In this document: piece after piece, positions 45,617-56,556 of the stretch
Layout: every line of letters begins with the position of its first letter
Position numbering within the stretch: position 1 is the stretch's first letter
Assembly (NCBI GenBank): GCA_024345305.1
Contig: BRON01000017.1
Location: forward strand, 248,001 to 312,000
DNA: 64,000 nt
Source of the DNA: Mrakia gelida
Taxonomy: Eukaryota; Basidiomycota; Tremellomycetes; Cystofilobasidiales; Mrakiaceae
Direction of reading: 5' to 3'
Position numbers and translations under genes: made by a program
The notes under the pieces: model-generated
Told to the model about the DNA's origin: nothing
Seen by the model: the letters and a program-made list of their open reading frames with translations, nothing else
The model's database searches: none

Positions 45617-45635
45617 CGTTATCAGCACCAGTTCG
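45617..45635 (+). other. Candidate primer binding site
   Basis: The bases after the LTR, CGTTATCAGCACCAG, lie where minus-strand priming occurs. TTATCAGCAC strings follow the 5' LTR in several copia elements that prime from an initiator tRNA fragment; the tRNA match was not checked. Confidence 0.45.
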
Positions 45636-45665
45636 CCACCACCCGCTAAGCAACAATCCTTCGTC

Positions 45666-48600
45666 ATGTCAAGCAACTACTCCAAGAAGCTGGATCACAA
45701 GCTGTTCAAACTCACTGCTCTCGATGGTACCAACTACGAGACGTGGTCAGTAAGGATGGAGATCGCTTTTGGAGAAGCAGGAATCAAGCCCGTCGTCCTC
45801 GGTACGAAAACCAGGCCCAACCTCACCCCGGAAATTATGGAAAAGGACACCACCGGACAAGAGGTCGTGAAGCAGCAGAACAACGTCAAGGACATCGAAG
45901 AATGGGACCATATGAACGAGTTCGCGCTCCACAGGATTCAAATGGCGGTCAGCGACTGAGAACTACCTCGGATCCGGAACTGCAAACACGCAAAGGAGGC
46001 ATGGGATCTTCTGAGGAAGACTCACAAGGTGGAAGGAGGAGCGGGAGAGGTCATGGCCATCCGAAGGATGAGGGACCTCAAGATGGAGGAGGGAGAACCA
46101 GTACAGGAGTACATCGACGAATTCCAAAGGATCATCGACGACATGTCAGCTCTCGGCCTCAACATCCCAGACAGGATGAGCACAATGTTCTTCCTCAGTG
46201 GATTACCTGCATCACTCGAACAATTCATTCAACACCAAACGCTCCAGGCGCAAGAATCAAAACAAGAACTCAACCCAACCGCCGTCGCCACATCCCTCCT
46301 CATCCACGTAAGGACTCACGAGTCCCTCAAACCGACCGGTACTTCATCGTCGAAGGAAACAGTCCTCCTAGTCGACAAGAGAACCGCCAAGTGCCATCAG
46401 TGCAACAAGGTCGGACACTTCAAGTCGGAGTGCTGGGAGTTGAATGGAGGAAAGCCCACGGGGCAGGGACAAGGTGGAAAGGGAAGGAAGTTCGGGAAGG
46501 GGAAGAAGGAGAACAAGGGGAACTGGAAGGATAGGGAAGAGGCGCACCTCGTAGACTACGGTCTTCAAGCAGGATCCGACATCGCGACGTCGGCCCAAGC
46601 GCTCTTCGCTCAAACCAAGCATGGATACATCGCCGATAGTGGAGCATCAAACCACATCGTCGGGGACCGGGAACGCTTCGTAACATACAAGGCGCACAAC
46701 GGAACGGTCACGACGGCCAACGGATCAATCGTTCAGATCCTCGGCATCGGCTCCATCCACCTCCAGACCACCGTGAAAGGATCAAGGAAGGCCTTCACCA
46801 TCTCCGACGTATACCACATCCCAGGGTTCAGCAACCTCATCAGTATCGGTCAACTCGGTAACAAAGGAGTCGAGACCAGGTTCCCCAGCAAGGGGACAAC
46901 CCAAACCAACAAGCGGTGCCAGTTCCTTCGAGACGGATCGCTGTTCATGGAGGGAAAAGAGGTGTCGAAGAACCTCTACATGCTGGACGTGAGCGACTTC
47001 AAGGGAGTCGGCTCAGGAGGAGAAGACGTAGCACTCGCGGCAACAGGAGTCGACAAGATCGAGGTCCTTCATCGCCGGCTCGGTCACGCTTCTATCTCCG
47101 CCATGGAGGAGTTGTCTCGTCAGAAGCTCCTACCAACCTTCACCAAAAAGGACATCATCGGATTCAAGGAAAGGATCTGCGTACCTTGCGTCGAAGGGAA
47201 ACAACATCGAACTCCATTCCCCACCTCCACCACCAAAACCACTTCACCTCTCGAACTCGTCCACACGGATCTCGCCGGACCGATGCCAATCGCCTCGGCT
47301 CAAGGAATGCGTTACATGATGACGATCTGGGACGACTTCAGCAACTACCACTGGTCGTTCGCATTGAAGAGGAAGTCGGAGACACTGGCAACATTCATCA
47401 CCTGGAGGAAAAGGGAGGAGAAAAGGACCAATCACGTCGTCAAACGGATCAGGTCAGACAACGGTGGGGAATACACGTCGAAGGACTACGAGTTCTATCT
47501 CCGGGACGAAGGAATCACCAAGGAAACGACTATCCCACACACACCGCAACAAAACGGCAAGGCCGAACGAGGAATGCGAACCATCGAGGAGAAGATCACC
47601 TGCGCGCTACGAGACGCGAGGGACCTCGACGGATCCTACTGGGCGGAAGCCATGAACTACGCCACATACACAATCAACCGCATTCCCTCATCCTCAGTCA
47701 ACTCTCAAACCCCCTACCAAGCCTACTACAAAAGGAAGCCCGACCTCACTGCAATGCGGACGTTCGGAGCTCTCGCTTACGCGCTCAACCTTCAAAAGAT
47801 CAAGCATCAACCCAAGAGCATCAAGTGCATCTTCCTCGGATACGGCGATCTCAACGGGAAGAAGGCCTATCGACTTCAAGTCCATGGAGACCCCAAGCGG
47901 TCGATCCTTCATTCTCGGGACGTTATCTTCGACGAAACACGTGGAGTCCACCAGACGGTGGAGCTACCAGGAATGGGACAAGCCGGAATCAAGGAGGACC
48001 ACAAGGAGGAGGAAGAAGAAGAGAAGGAACTAGAGGAGGACAAAGGAGAGGAACAGCACCTACTCAAGTCCAACCAACAAGACCCGGTCAGGGAGACCGA
48101 GGCAAGGAAACCCAACCCATCACGCGTCAAGCACTCCTACACTTACGAGCCCATCATCGATGAACCGGCTGTCGATTTGAGTGGGAGCTACGGACGAGGT
48201 CAACGGCACAAGAAACCTCTCACAGGAACAGGAGACTCGTCAAGATTTGTCCAGACAGACTACGACATCACCGACTTCATTTCGGAGGACTTCGCCGGAC
48301 ACGCTCAAGCGACGCAACCCAAACTCGAGGATCTTCCACCACCCTCCGTCCCAAATACATACCGAGAAGCCATGGCGTCGGAGCACGCATACTTCTGGAG
48401 GGAAGCGATGGACGAAGAGATGGTGTCGATGGAAGGGAACGGAGTCTTTGAACTCACAGAGCTACCCTCAGGATCAAAAACGGTCAGAGGTCGCTGGGTC
48501 TACGCGCTCAAGAAAGAAGCCGACGGGAGGATTACTCGCTTCAAAGCTAGATGGGTCGCCAAAGGATTCAGTCAGCAAGAAGGAGTCGACTACGTCGAGA

Positions 48601-50048
48601 CGTACGCGCCGGTATCAAAGCTCAACTCACTCAGGATCGTCCTCGCCATCGCAGCATCGGAGGATCTCGATCTAGTCCAAGGAGACTTCAAGACGGCGTT
48701 CCTCACAGCCGACCTAGTGGAAACGGTCTTCATGGAACAGCCAACAGGGTACGAACAAAAGGGAGCCGACAAGAAGAAACTCGTCGCGCATCTCCTCAAG
48801 GCCCTATACGGACTCAAGCAATCACCACTCGCGTTCTACAATCATTCCTCAAAGTTCTTTCAAACTCAACTCAATCTCCATCCACTCGAAGCGGACCCTT
48901 GTATCTACATAGGGCATAGGAAGGGACGACGGATCATGTTGGTCCAGTACGTTGACGACTTCGTCGCCGCAGGAGACAAGGAGGATTTGGAGTGGGTCAT
49001 GACGGAGATCCAGAAGGAATTCAAGATCGACGACAGAGGAGACCTCAACCCAGGAACCATCCTCGGAATCGACGTTACGAGGGACCGCAAGGCGGGGACA
49101 ATGGACCTCAGCCAGAAACGATACGTTCAAACGGTCCTCGAACGATTCAACATGGTCGGCGCTAAACCAAACAAGGTTCCGATGGACGACTTTAGGCAAC
49201 TGTCGGTCCAATCGGAGGATTCGGGATCAGAGAAGCTGGACGGAGTACCCTACCTCGAAGCGGTGGGATCGTTGATGTACCTCCAAGTCTGCACTCGACC
49301 GGACATCGCCTTCGCCGTCGGAGTTCTCAGCCGATTCAGTTCGGACCCACGAAGGGTTCACTGGGGAGCAGTCAAGAAGGTCATGCGATACCTACAAGGA
49401 TCAGCAGACACGTCGCTTCAACTTGGAGGACACTCGGACGCTCCAATCGCAGAACTATGGACCGACTCCGACTACGCCGGAGACACGGAATCAAGACGAT
49501 CAACAACAGGTTTCGTCGTCAAGGTATTTGGATCCACAGTCATCTGGGCGAGTCGACGCCAAAAGGCAATCAGTCTCTCTTCTCTTGAAGCAGAGTACAT
49601 CGCTCTCTCCGCAGGATGCCGGAGCCTTAGATGGGTCGCCAAGATCCTCGCTGAACTCGGATACGACACCGGATCGATCCCAGTAAACGTAGACAACCAA
49701 GGAGCCATCGAAACAACCAAGAACGGTACTCACTCGGAGAAGACCAAGCACATCGACGTCGCGTACAAATACGGACGAGAGGCCCAACAGAGAGGATTCA
49801 TCAAGCTCAACTACTGTCCCACCGAGGACATGCAGGCAGACATCCTCACCAAGGCTCTCGGAGTCGAAAAGCTCGAACGGTTCAAGAAATCGCTCAACAT
49901 CCAGAAGGAAGCCACGCGCGCGATCAAAAGACCAGCGGAGACATGGATGGAAACCCGCAGAGGGGGAAATGAAGGAAGGACTCTCAGCTCGTCGAGTGGG
50001 AGTGTTGGAAGGTGGCGACTCGCAGAGAGGTCTTACGTAGTAGCTTAG
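45666..50048 (+). CDS. Copia Gag-Pol, one in-frame stop in gag
   Basis: ATG at 45666. The Gag N-terminus (LDGTNYETWSVRMEIAF) is interrupted by TGA at 45957-45959; the same frame continues to a stop at 50046-50048. Then follow the Gag core, a CCHC knuckle (46392-46433, C-x2-C-x4-H-x4-C), protease (DSGAS, Asp at 46635), the integrase HHCC and its D-D-E (Asp 47268, Asp 47457, Glu 47565), reverse transcriptase with YVDD (48948-48959), and RNase H (LWTDSDYAG, EAEYIAL at about 49587-49604). Every catalytic residue is present. The frame ends inside the 3' LTR. Read-through, or a CGA-to-TGA change, could explain the stop. Codon use matches the host. Confidence 0.93.
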
Positions 50049-50232
50049 TAACGCGTCTCGTTCAGTCCCCATGTCAGTAACCCTCCTTAGTGAACAACAG
50101 CTTTGTAAGCTACCTTCAGATCACGTGACCATTTCCATAGTATATAAACCTTTCGAGTAGCTAGCTTTATACAACAAGCTTTGAACCACATCCTGCAGAC
50201 ATCCCTAAGCTCAAGTGGACGACCCAACAACA
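50003..50232 (+). repeat. 3' LTR, 230 bp
   Basis: Same start, end and apparent sequence as the 5' LTR; the last 15 codons and stop of Pol lie inside it. The purine-rich AGTGGGAGTG just before it may be the polypurine tract. Confidence 0.95.
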
Positions 50233-50237
50233 GAGTT
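50233..50237. repeat. Target site duplication, right copy (GAGTT)
   Basis: Second copy of GAGTT, directly after the 3' LTR. Beyond it the F-box gene resumes. Confidence 0.93.
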
Positions 50238-50460
50238 GTCGAGAGCGCTCATCCTGCTTTGAGGCGGGAAAAAGAAGCTTCAAGTTCAAGTCAATGGACG
50301 TATAGTCTTCAGAGAGCCCACTTACTGGATAGTCGGAAGATTTGACGGTTTAGCGATCCTCGTGGTTGAACGTTGAAGGCCAAACTTGAGGTCGAGCTCA
50401 CTTTCTCTTTCTCCTCCCCAACCCTTTCCCTCTCTTTTCAAAGCCTTTCACTCTTCGAGG

Positions 50461-51606
50461 ATGACCACTCAAGTCTCCATCTCTTGCCACTGCACTCTCA
50501 ACTCTTTATCTATCCCCATCCCAACCTCCTCCCTCCCTCTTCCCTCCCGCATCTGCCACTGCAACTCTTGCCGACGCTCGACCGGATCCCTCCTCCTCAT
50601 CTCCCTCCCTCTCCCCAACGCAAGGTCCTCCGATTTCCCTCTTGGGATCACCCTTCGAGCAGGCCTCGACGGAGAGGGAAAGACGACGACGAGATGGTTC
50701 TGCGTCAAGTGCGGAGCTCACATGCTGAGGGAGAGAGCGAGCGTGGACGGTTCGAGAGGGAGGGAATGGGTCGTTCGAGTGGGAGTCGTCAAAGACTGGG
50801 AAAAGCTCGTCCAGATCGGATCGCACATCTTCGTAGGAGATACCATCGACGGAGGAGCGTCTATTCTCCTTCCTAGTCTGGGAGGTGAAGATCTTCCTCT
50901 CTACTCGGAAGGAGCAGGATCGACTCTCTTCCAGCTCCCGCCTCCGCGCATGGAGCTCGACAGCTCCTCGGACATCTCCTCCTCCTCCCCCTCCCCCTCG
51001 TCCTCCACCAAACCCCTCCTCGTTCAATGCCTATGCAAGCAGGTATCCCTTCACCTCTCTCGACCCAGCTCAACCTCCACCCATCTCCCCTCCTCATCCG
51101 ACCCCTCGTTCGCTCCTCCTCCCACGTCGGACGAACGCGTCGCCGCCTCCTCCTCCTCGCCCGAGCCATGGTACCACCACAACGTCTCCTCCCAACCCAC
51201 CACCCACTTCCTCGCCGAATCATGCATCTGCAAATCCTGCGTCCAAACCTCAGGCTCACCCTTCCGCAACATCGCCAACATCCCCGTCCATCTCCTTTCC
51301 CTCGCCTCTTCCCTCTCCTCCCCTCCCCAGCCTCTCGACTTCGCCTCCATCCCAGGACTCCAGCTCTACGAGAGCTCCAATGGAGTGGATCGATTATTTT
51401 GCTCGGGGTGCGGAGCACAGGTGTTCTGGAGGTTGAGGAAGAGAAAGGAGTTGGTGGACGTTGCGGTTGGGTTAATGAGAGCTGAGGAGGGTGCGAGGGC
51501 CGAGGGGTGGTTGGAGTGGGAGAGGAAGACTTATTTTGATAAGGAGGCAGAAGGGGAAGTGGTGAAGGGGTTGGTGGAGGGGATGAAGGAGTTTGGGACG
51601 AGGTGA
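50461..51606 (+). CDS. Protein with two GFA / CENP-V zinc-binding domains
   Basis: ATG at 50461; an intronless frame of 381 codons, unusual among these intron-rich genes. The first GFA domain has SCHC, CHCNSCRR and FCVKCGAHM; the second has CLCKQV, CICKSCVQTSG and FCSGCGAQVFW. Both show the full set of Cys zinc ligands for the GFA fold (glutathione-dependent formaldehyde-activating enzyme, CENP-V). A Ser/Pro linker of about 60 residues separates them. The C-terminus is helical. The family binds S-hydroxymethyl-glutathione or similar thiol adducts; substrate and cell location are unknown here. It lies about 200 bases from the ATG of the disrupted F-box gene, with which it shares a promoter region. 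Confidence 0.85.
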   Translation: MTTQVSISCHCTLNSLSIPIPTSSLPLPSRICHCNSCRRSTGSLLLISLPLPNARSSDFPLGITLRAGLDGEGKTTTRWFCVKCGAHMLRERASVDGSRGREWVVRVGVVKDWEKLVQIGSHIFVGDTIDGGASILLPSLGGEDLPLYSEGAGSTLFQLPPPRMELDSSSDISSSSPSPSSSTKPLLVQCLCKQVSLHLSRPSSTSTHLPSSSDPSFAPPPTSDERVAASSSSPEPWYHHNVSSQPTTHFLAESCICKSCVQTSGSPFRNIANIPVHLLSLASSLSSPPQPLDFASIPGLQLYESSNGVDRLFCSGCGAQVFWRLRKRKELVDVAVGLMRAEEGARAEGWLEWERKTYFDKEAEGEVVKGLVEGMKEFGTR

Positions 51607-52414
51607 TGGGAGGAGGACGCGTCGCGCGAGGAGAAATTCGGTCGTCGTTTTTTCGCTTTGGGTTGGACCTTTTTTGAGCAGTTACGAATTGGATCTTGAT
51701 GTCACTTCAGAGGGCAGCTCTGGCCGCCGAGACGGAAAGCTCGAGTCAGAAAAGGAGGGAAGCGAAGAGCGAGCGAGATCGCTCGACCGACGAGGACGTG
51801 TTCCAACGACGCGTCCTTGTCTTCCCCTCTCTCTCCCTGCCTCTCCTTCACTCCATGATCCCAAACGCAGTCTATGTAGCTTCCGATTCCTCGACACCGT
51901 CGAGAACGATCCTCCGTCGAATTTTCCCAAGCGATGGGATCAAAAGGGACGCGTCCGAGACACACCCCGAACACAACCGAACAACGCGCGCTCATTTTCG
52001 AAGATCGTCACTTCATTCGCTCTCGCAGGTTTTCCCAGAGAGGAGGCTTGAAGGTTTCCCACCCAAGGCACCGAGTTCGAGGAGGTGTGAGAGAGATTTG
52101 CGACCTGTTCGTCGGTCGGCATCCTTCTTCCTCGTCACTTTGACGCCTCGGCAGAAAGGAAAAACAAGAGAAGAAAAGCAGCACCAGGCTGAGGGGAGAG
52201 AAGTGAAGATTTTCTTGAGTGAGACGGGGTGCTCCAGAAGGTCACCTTCGACCCTAGGAGCGAAGCAAGCAATTTTTCTCGGGCATGAACGAGCTGTTCG
52301 GCCAACTTTCGCTCTCTGTCCCCCTCCTCACCTTCCCCAGGCCCTCCTCCTTTTCCCCCCCAACCTCTTCCTTCACCATCTTCCAAGCCTTCTCTCCCTC
52401 TCTGTTCTCTCGCT
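51607..52414. promoter_or_regulatory. Intergenic region / 5' leader of the bHLH gene
   Basis: About 800 bases. A long open frame crosses it (51696-52667), but its composition (Arg/Ser-rich, no domain, running through the real exon 1 in another frame) marks it as chance. GACGCGTC occurs at about 51617, 51809 and 51949. The last 150 bases are pyrimidine-rich. Confidence 0.45.
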
Positions 52415-55400
52415 ATGTCCCACCGTTCGATCTACATGCCTTCCTCTATCAGCAACTCTCCCTTTGCGTGAGTCCTCTCTCTCTCTTCCCCAACGGGTTT
52501 CTTTCGCTGGGGACGTTCCTGGAAGGGGAGGAAGGGAAAGCTCTTCGCGAGCGCTCCTTCCTCCTTTTGGCCCCCCCTCCTTCCCCTCGTTCTTCTCCAC
52601 TGTCACCTCCCACCTTCCTTCCCTCCCCTCCCTCCCTCCCCCTTCATTAATCCCTCATGCATCCTGATCCTGACACTCTCCTCTTCACTCTGCCTTATTC
52701 TGTTCCTCTCAGGACGAACCCGAAAGTGAAGCAGGAAGGGTTCAACATCCCTCTCTCTTCTCCTCCTTCGGGAAATCCCTCGTCCTCGTCCAACCACCAA
52801 GGCCCAACCTCGTCCTCCTCCTCTTCCCATCAACCCCCAGAAGGAGACGACCCTCTCTGGTCAAACGGTGAGTGCTTCCGTCTCCTTCTCTTCTCTGGAT
52901 GGGACCGATTCGAGCGCAGAAGAAGGGAGGAGGACAGAGCGGACTCCTGCGACGTTGGTCTTCCAATCAAGGGGCTCGCCTCTCTTCGTTCAACAAAGAG
53001 CAACGACAGCTCGCAGTACAGAAGGGAGAGGTCCTCCTCGTAGGCACCTCTCGAGTTCACGAAGAAGCAGGTCGTCTCCTCTCCTCCCCTAGGAGCTCGA
53101 GAGGGAAGCGAGGAAGGAAATGGGACGACGTCGGTTCTTTCGATGGAGGGTCTCTCTCCTTCGCTAGCCCTTCTTTCGCATCCCTCCTCTTGACAAACCC
53201 GTTCCAACGAGGGCGCCGACTTCTCGAGATCCTTCCTCGCCCTCCTCCTCATCTTTTCACCACCCTGTATATATACAGGGCGAGTTCGGGCTCTTCGGCT
53301 GTCCCTCGTTTTCTCTCTTCATCCAATCCACTTTGCTTTCGATCGCCTCCCTTGGGGACGATCCCTCTTTGAATCTCGAACTGACTCCCTTCTCTCCTTT
53401 CTCCTAGGTCTTCACATCGCTCATCAAACCAACAACTCCAATGCCACCTCTTCCTCCTTCTCTCATCTCCACAAATACACCTCTCCTTCGTCCTCGTCCT
53501 ACCATCACTACAACCCCTCAGCGTCCCTCGACTTCCACGAAACCCTCTCCTCCCTCGTCGGCGGAACCGCCTTCATCGAGTCCCTCAAAAACAACACCGC
53601 CAGCAACAACGACGCCGAGAGAGGACGAACTCCTTTCACCAACTTCGCTTACTCGGCTCCAGCTCAGGCAGGTCAGAACAACAACAACAACGGGTTCTCG
53701 TTCCAACCCAACCCTCCCTCCTCGTCCACCGCCGCCGTCCCAACCAACAGTCGACACCACTCCTCGAACGACGCGTCCTCGAACGGTGTCCAGAACCAGC
53801 ACCTCCTCAACCACTCGCTCGAAAACTCCTCTCCTCATTCCCAACCCTCCTCCACGACGACCTTCTCCCACCAGTCCAACTTCTCGTTCTTCGACCAGAG
53901 CAACCCCAACGGCTACCAGTCTCTAGGAGGAGGAGCCTACCACGGTCACAACTCTGCTTCTCCTCTCAGTCCAGCGACGTCCATCTCGCTCTCGACGACA
54001 GCAGGATTCCCATCGGCTCCTCCGTCGTCGATCCGTTCCAGGAGTCGAAGCTCCGTCCGGACAGGAGGAGGAAAGGCGATGAGTTCGAGATCGCGAGCGT
54101 CGAGGAAAGGCGAAGGAGCCACCTCTCCTCCTCCTCCAGGCTTCAACGGAGCGCTCGGATCGTCCTCAGGAACCCATGGTCGTCGAGCATCAAGTTCAGG
54201 ACTCGTCGCTCCGTCGCCGTCGTCCCTCACCTCCGGAGGACTCGGTCTCCTCGCCATGCCTTCTCACCCGTCGTCCATGCCTGCTCATCTTCAGCAGTCC
54301 CCAGGAGTCCAATCGCAGGCGTTCGATATCGCTCAAGGAGGAGGACCCAGCCATGGGACGCCGTCGTGGTTTTTCTCGCCGTCGTCGAACGGAGGAGATG
54401 GGAGGGAGCTTCCTCTGGTCGAGGGGAAGGAGAGCGTGTTTGGAGATTCGGGGAGCTACTCGCCTGAGATCAAGGAGGTGGATCTGGTAGCGGAGGGGTT
54501 GAAGGCTGAAGGGAAGTCGCCTGGTGGAGACGAGGATTTGGACGCGGACGCGAAGGCGTGAGTTCCCTCCTCTCCCTCGAGGCTTTTCGTCGCCCTCGTT
54601 TCTTCGCTTTTCTTTCGCTCCTTTCTTTCGTTCCCGTACTGACCACTCACTTTTTTCCTCTTTTGCTCGATTCCACAGTGCCGAGAAACGACGACGCCGA
54701 CGAGAATCCCACAACGCCGTCGAACGTCGACGACGCGATGTCATCAACGAGAAGATCTCGGAACTCGCTACCCTCCTCCCCGAATGCCTTCTCGACCCCA
54801 AAGCCTCGACCTCGTCAAGCCTCAACATCCTCGGAGCCAACCTTGGAGTCGAGATGATGAGCGTCGTAGGGGAGGAGGAGGAAGAGGAGGAAGAGCCGGA
54901 ACCCGAGGAGGAGTTGCCCAAGAAGAAGGGAGGGAAGAAGGACAAGGCTGCTCCTAAGAAGAAGGGCAAGAGCGGTGGAGCGGGAGGTGGGAACGCGATC
55001 GGACCGGATGGGAAACCCAACAAGGGGATCGTGTTGAAGAAGAGCGTGGATTACATTCGGTTCGTCTTGTCGCGCTCTTCTCGTCGCTCGCTCTCGTCTT
55101 TGCTTCGCTGACCTTGTCCTCCCTTTTTCACCCTCTCCTCTTCGTTTCTACTTCGCAGATATCTCCATCAAATCATCCAAGCCCAATCCGCCCGAACCGC
55201 CGAGCTCGAATCCGCTCTCGCAGGTCTTCTCTCCCAAACCCAATCCCGACACTCCTCCCAATCCACCTCGGACGAATCCTCCCACCACTCCTCCCCGCCA
55301 GACATCTTCAGTCACCAGCCCTCCCATCTCCTTCAACAACACCAGCAGCACCAGAACCAGCCCCATCAGCAGTTCACAACCGACCCCATCACGAATCAAC

Positions 55401-55816
55401 TCATCCCCGTCGCTTCCAACTTCGCCGTACCTCAGCAAACCTACTCCTACTCCTTCTCCCACTCCGAATCCCCCCAGTTCGCAACCTTCCCTCCCTCCTC
55501 CACCTCCGACTCGCCTCAGCAGATCCAAACCCAAGTCAACGGAGGAGGAGGCACTCCTCGCTCGACCGTCTCCTCCCCAAGCATGATGTTCCAAAGCTGG
55601 ACGGGAGCGTCTGAGGATCCCAGCCCTAGCATGTCCAACAGCGGGAGCGGAGGAGCAGCCAGTGCGGAAGAGGAGGAGAGAGGTCGAGCAAGGGAGAGGT
55701 GGGGGGTCGTCAGTGGGAATGGGGTGGGAGGGAACGGAGTACCTCACGCGGATTGGGCGGCGTTCGTGGATCCCAACGACGCGAGGAGGGATAGTGTGGA
55801 GGATATGGTGGAGTAG
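52415..55816 (+). CDS. bHLH transcription factor with a very long loop
   Basis: ATG at 52415 (CGCTATGTCC). Exon 1 is MSHRSIYMPSSISNSPFA, exon 2 contains KVKQEGFNIPL, and after a roughly 535-nt intron a long Ser/Asn/Gln/His-rich exon follows. The DNA-binding domain reads ESHNAVERRRRDVINEKI (His, Glu, Arg at class-B positions, predicting CACGTG binding) and SELATLLPECLL. About 65 acidic and Lys-rich residues follow (EEEEEEEEPEPEEELPKKK, GGKKDKAAPKKKGKSG). Helix 2 is KGIVLKKSVDYIRYLHQIIQ, split by an intron, then a Leu-spaced zipper. The C-terminal exon is Gln/His/Ser-rich and ends at TAG 55814-55816. It is not SREBP (Arg, not Tyr, in the basic region). The nearest family cannot be named with confidence. 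Confidence 0.8.
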
Positions 55817-56556
55817 AGTGTAGTGGTTAAAACGCTCTTCCATATCCTCGCTTTGCTTTGGGTTCTCGATCTCGTTCGCTCTAGCTCTCTTTCGATCCTC
55901 GTGTACTTGTTTCGACTTGTCCTTCTCCCTTCGCGTAACCGACCCTAGGACTTTATGCTCTTCTCTTTTCTCTTTCTTGCCTGCCCTGTTTTCGTCTTCG
56001 TACAGATACAACTAGCTACCGTCCTCGTCTCTCATGCTTTCAGAATCAAATACCCCCCTTTCGTCGCGTCTCGATTTCGAACGAGGTCGTTCTCTCTTGG
56101 GCTTTCTTGTTTTCCCTTCCTCGATCTCGCTCTTTACTCTCGCTTTTGACTCTCGCTCTCTTGCCTTACCTTGTACAGCTTGTAACTTTATTTTACGTCG
56201 TTCCCTGTTCCTTGATCTGTCTTCGTTCGTTCAGTGAGCGAGCCTCGATTCGTTTCGACTCAAATTTCATCTCGCGTTTCGACCTCGCGCGCCCAGTCTT
56301 CCGTCGCTCCTTGCTTATCACGTCTCTCCTTTTCCTATGTAGTGTACTTCTAGCTCATCTCGTATTCTTGGCCGAATCGATCTTTCGCAGCTTTGATCTA
56401 TACACAGACACGACCTTTCGAACGATTGAGGACGTGACGCGACGCGACACAGAGCCGAGGGTGAAGTGGTGAAAGAGGGATTGATCTAGATAGCAACGAA
56501 AGCTCGGGCTGCCGAGTTGGTCTATGCACCTATCCAATAGAGAACCGAGAGAGGGG
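55817..56556. other. Convergent intergenic spacer
   Basis: About 740 bases between two stops. It is T/C-rich on the + strand, less GC-rich than its surroundings, with no coding-like frame. Long 3' UTRs are likely; a non-coding transcript cannot be excluded. Confidence 0.45.

Larger units (their letters stand above)
45387..50232 (+). mobile_element. Full-length Ty1/copia (Pseudoviridae-type) LTR retrotransposon
   Basis: 4,846 bases bounded by two 230-base LTRs that appear identical by eye and by GAGTT target duplications. Domain order in the internal frame is gag, zinc knuckle, protease, integrase, reverse transcriptase, RNase H. Integrase before reverse transcriptase defines copia. It is inserted antisense to the host F-box gene. 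Identical LTRs imply very recent transposition, yet gag carries one in-frame TGA. Confidence 0.96.
43482..50252 (-). pseudogene. F-box / leucine-rich repeat gene interrupted by a copia element and frameshifted
   Basis: The minus-strand coding sequence ends at 43482 and its body reads ISLPLLFRDLRLRVSNRESF, SIQIEALTSLDRLI, LQTLALSRSSES, LPFFQHLSHLGIHLSSLSIR and further LRR-like strands, about 560 residues in all. Upstream, exon 1 reads SLATREALLPLSICSREFRA, the second half of an F-box. Its beginning and the only ATG (50252) lie on the far side of the 4.85-kb retrotransposon, which split codons 6-7. From that ATG the frame gives FPTEIFVEIF, the first F-box helix. That frame and the frame of the rest of exon 1 differ by two bases near the (AG)4 run at 45308-45315. 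A leader intron (GTAAGT ... AAGCAG) precedes the ATG. The gene should be null in this strain. Confidence 0.8.

Noticed and set aside
46916..48163. Second long + strand frame inside the retrotransposon
   Set aside because: Lies in another frame over integrase and RT sequence; has no copia domain of its own and reflects codon bias of the real Pol frame.
45387..50232. Gypsy-type or endogenous retrovirus assignment
   Set aside because: Integrase precedes reverse transcriptase, no envelope frame exists, and 5-bp duplications with short LTRs fit Ty1/copia.
51696..52667. Long + strand open frame (about 320 codons)
   Set aside because: No domain, Arg/Ser/Pro shadow composition, and it overlaps the real exon 1 of the bHLH gene in a different frame. 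Likely a chance frame in GC-rich leader DNA.
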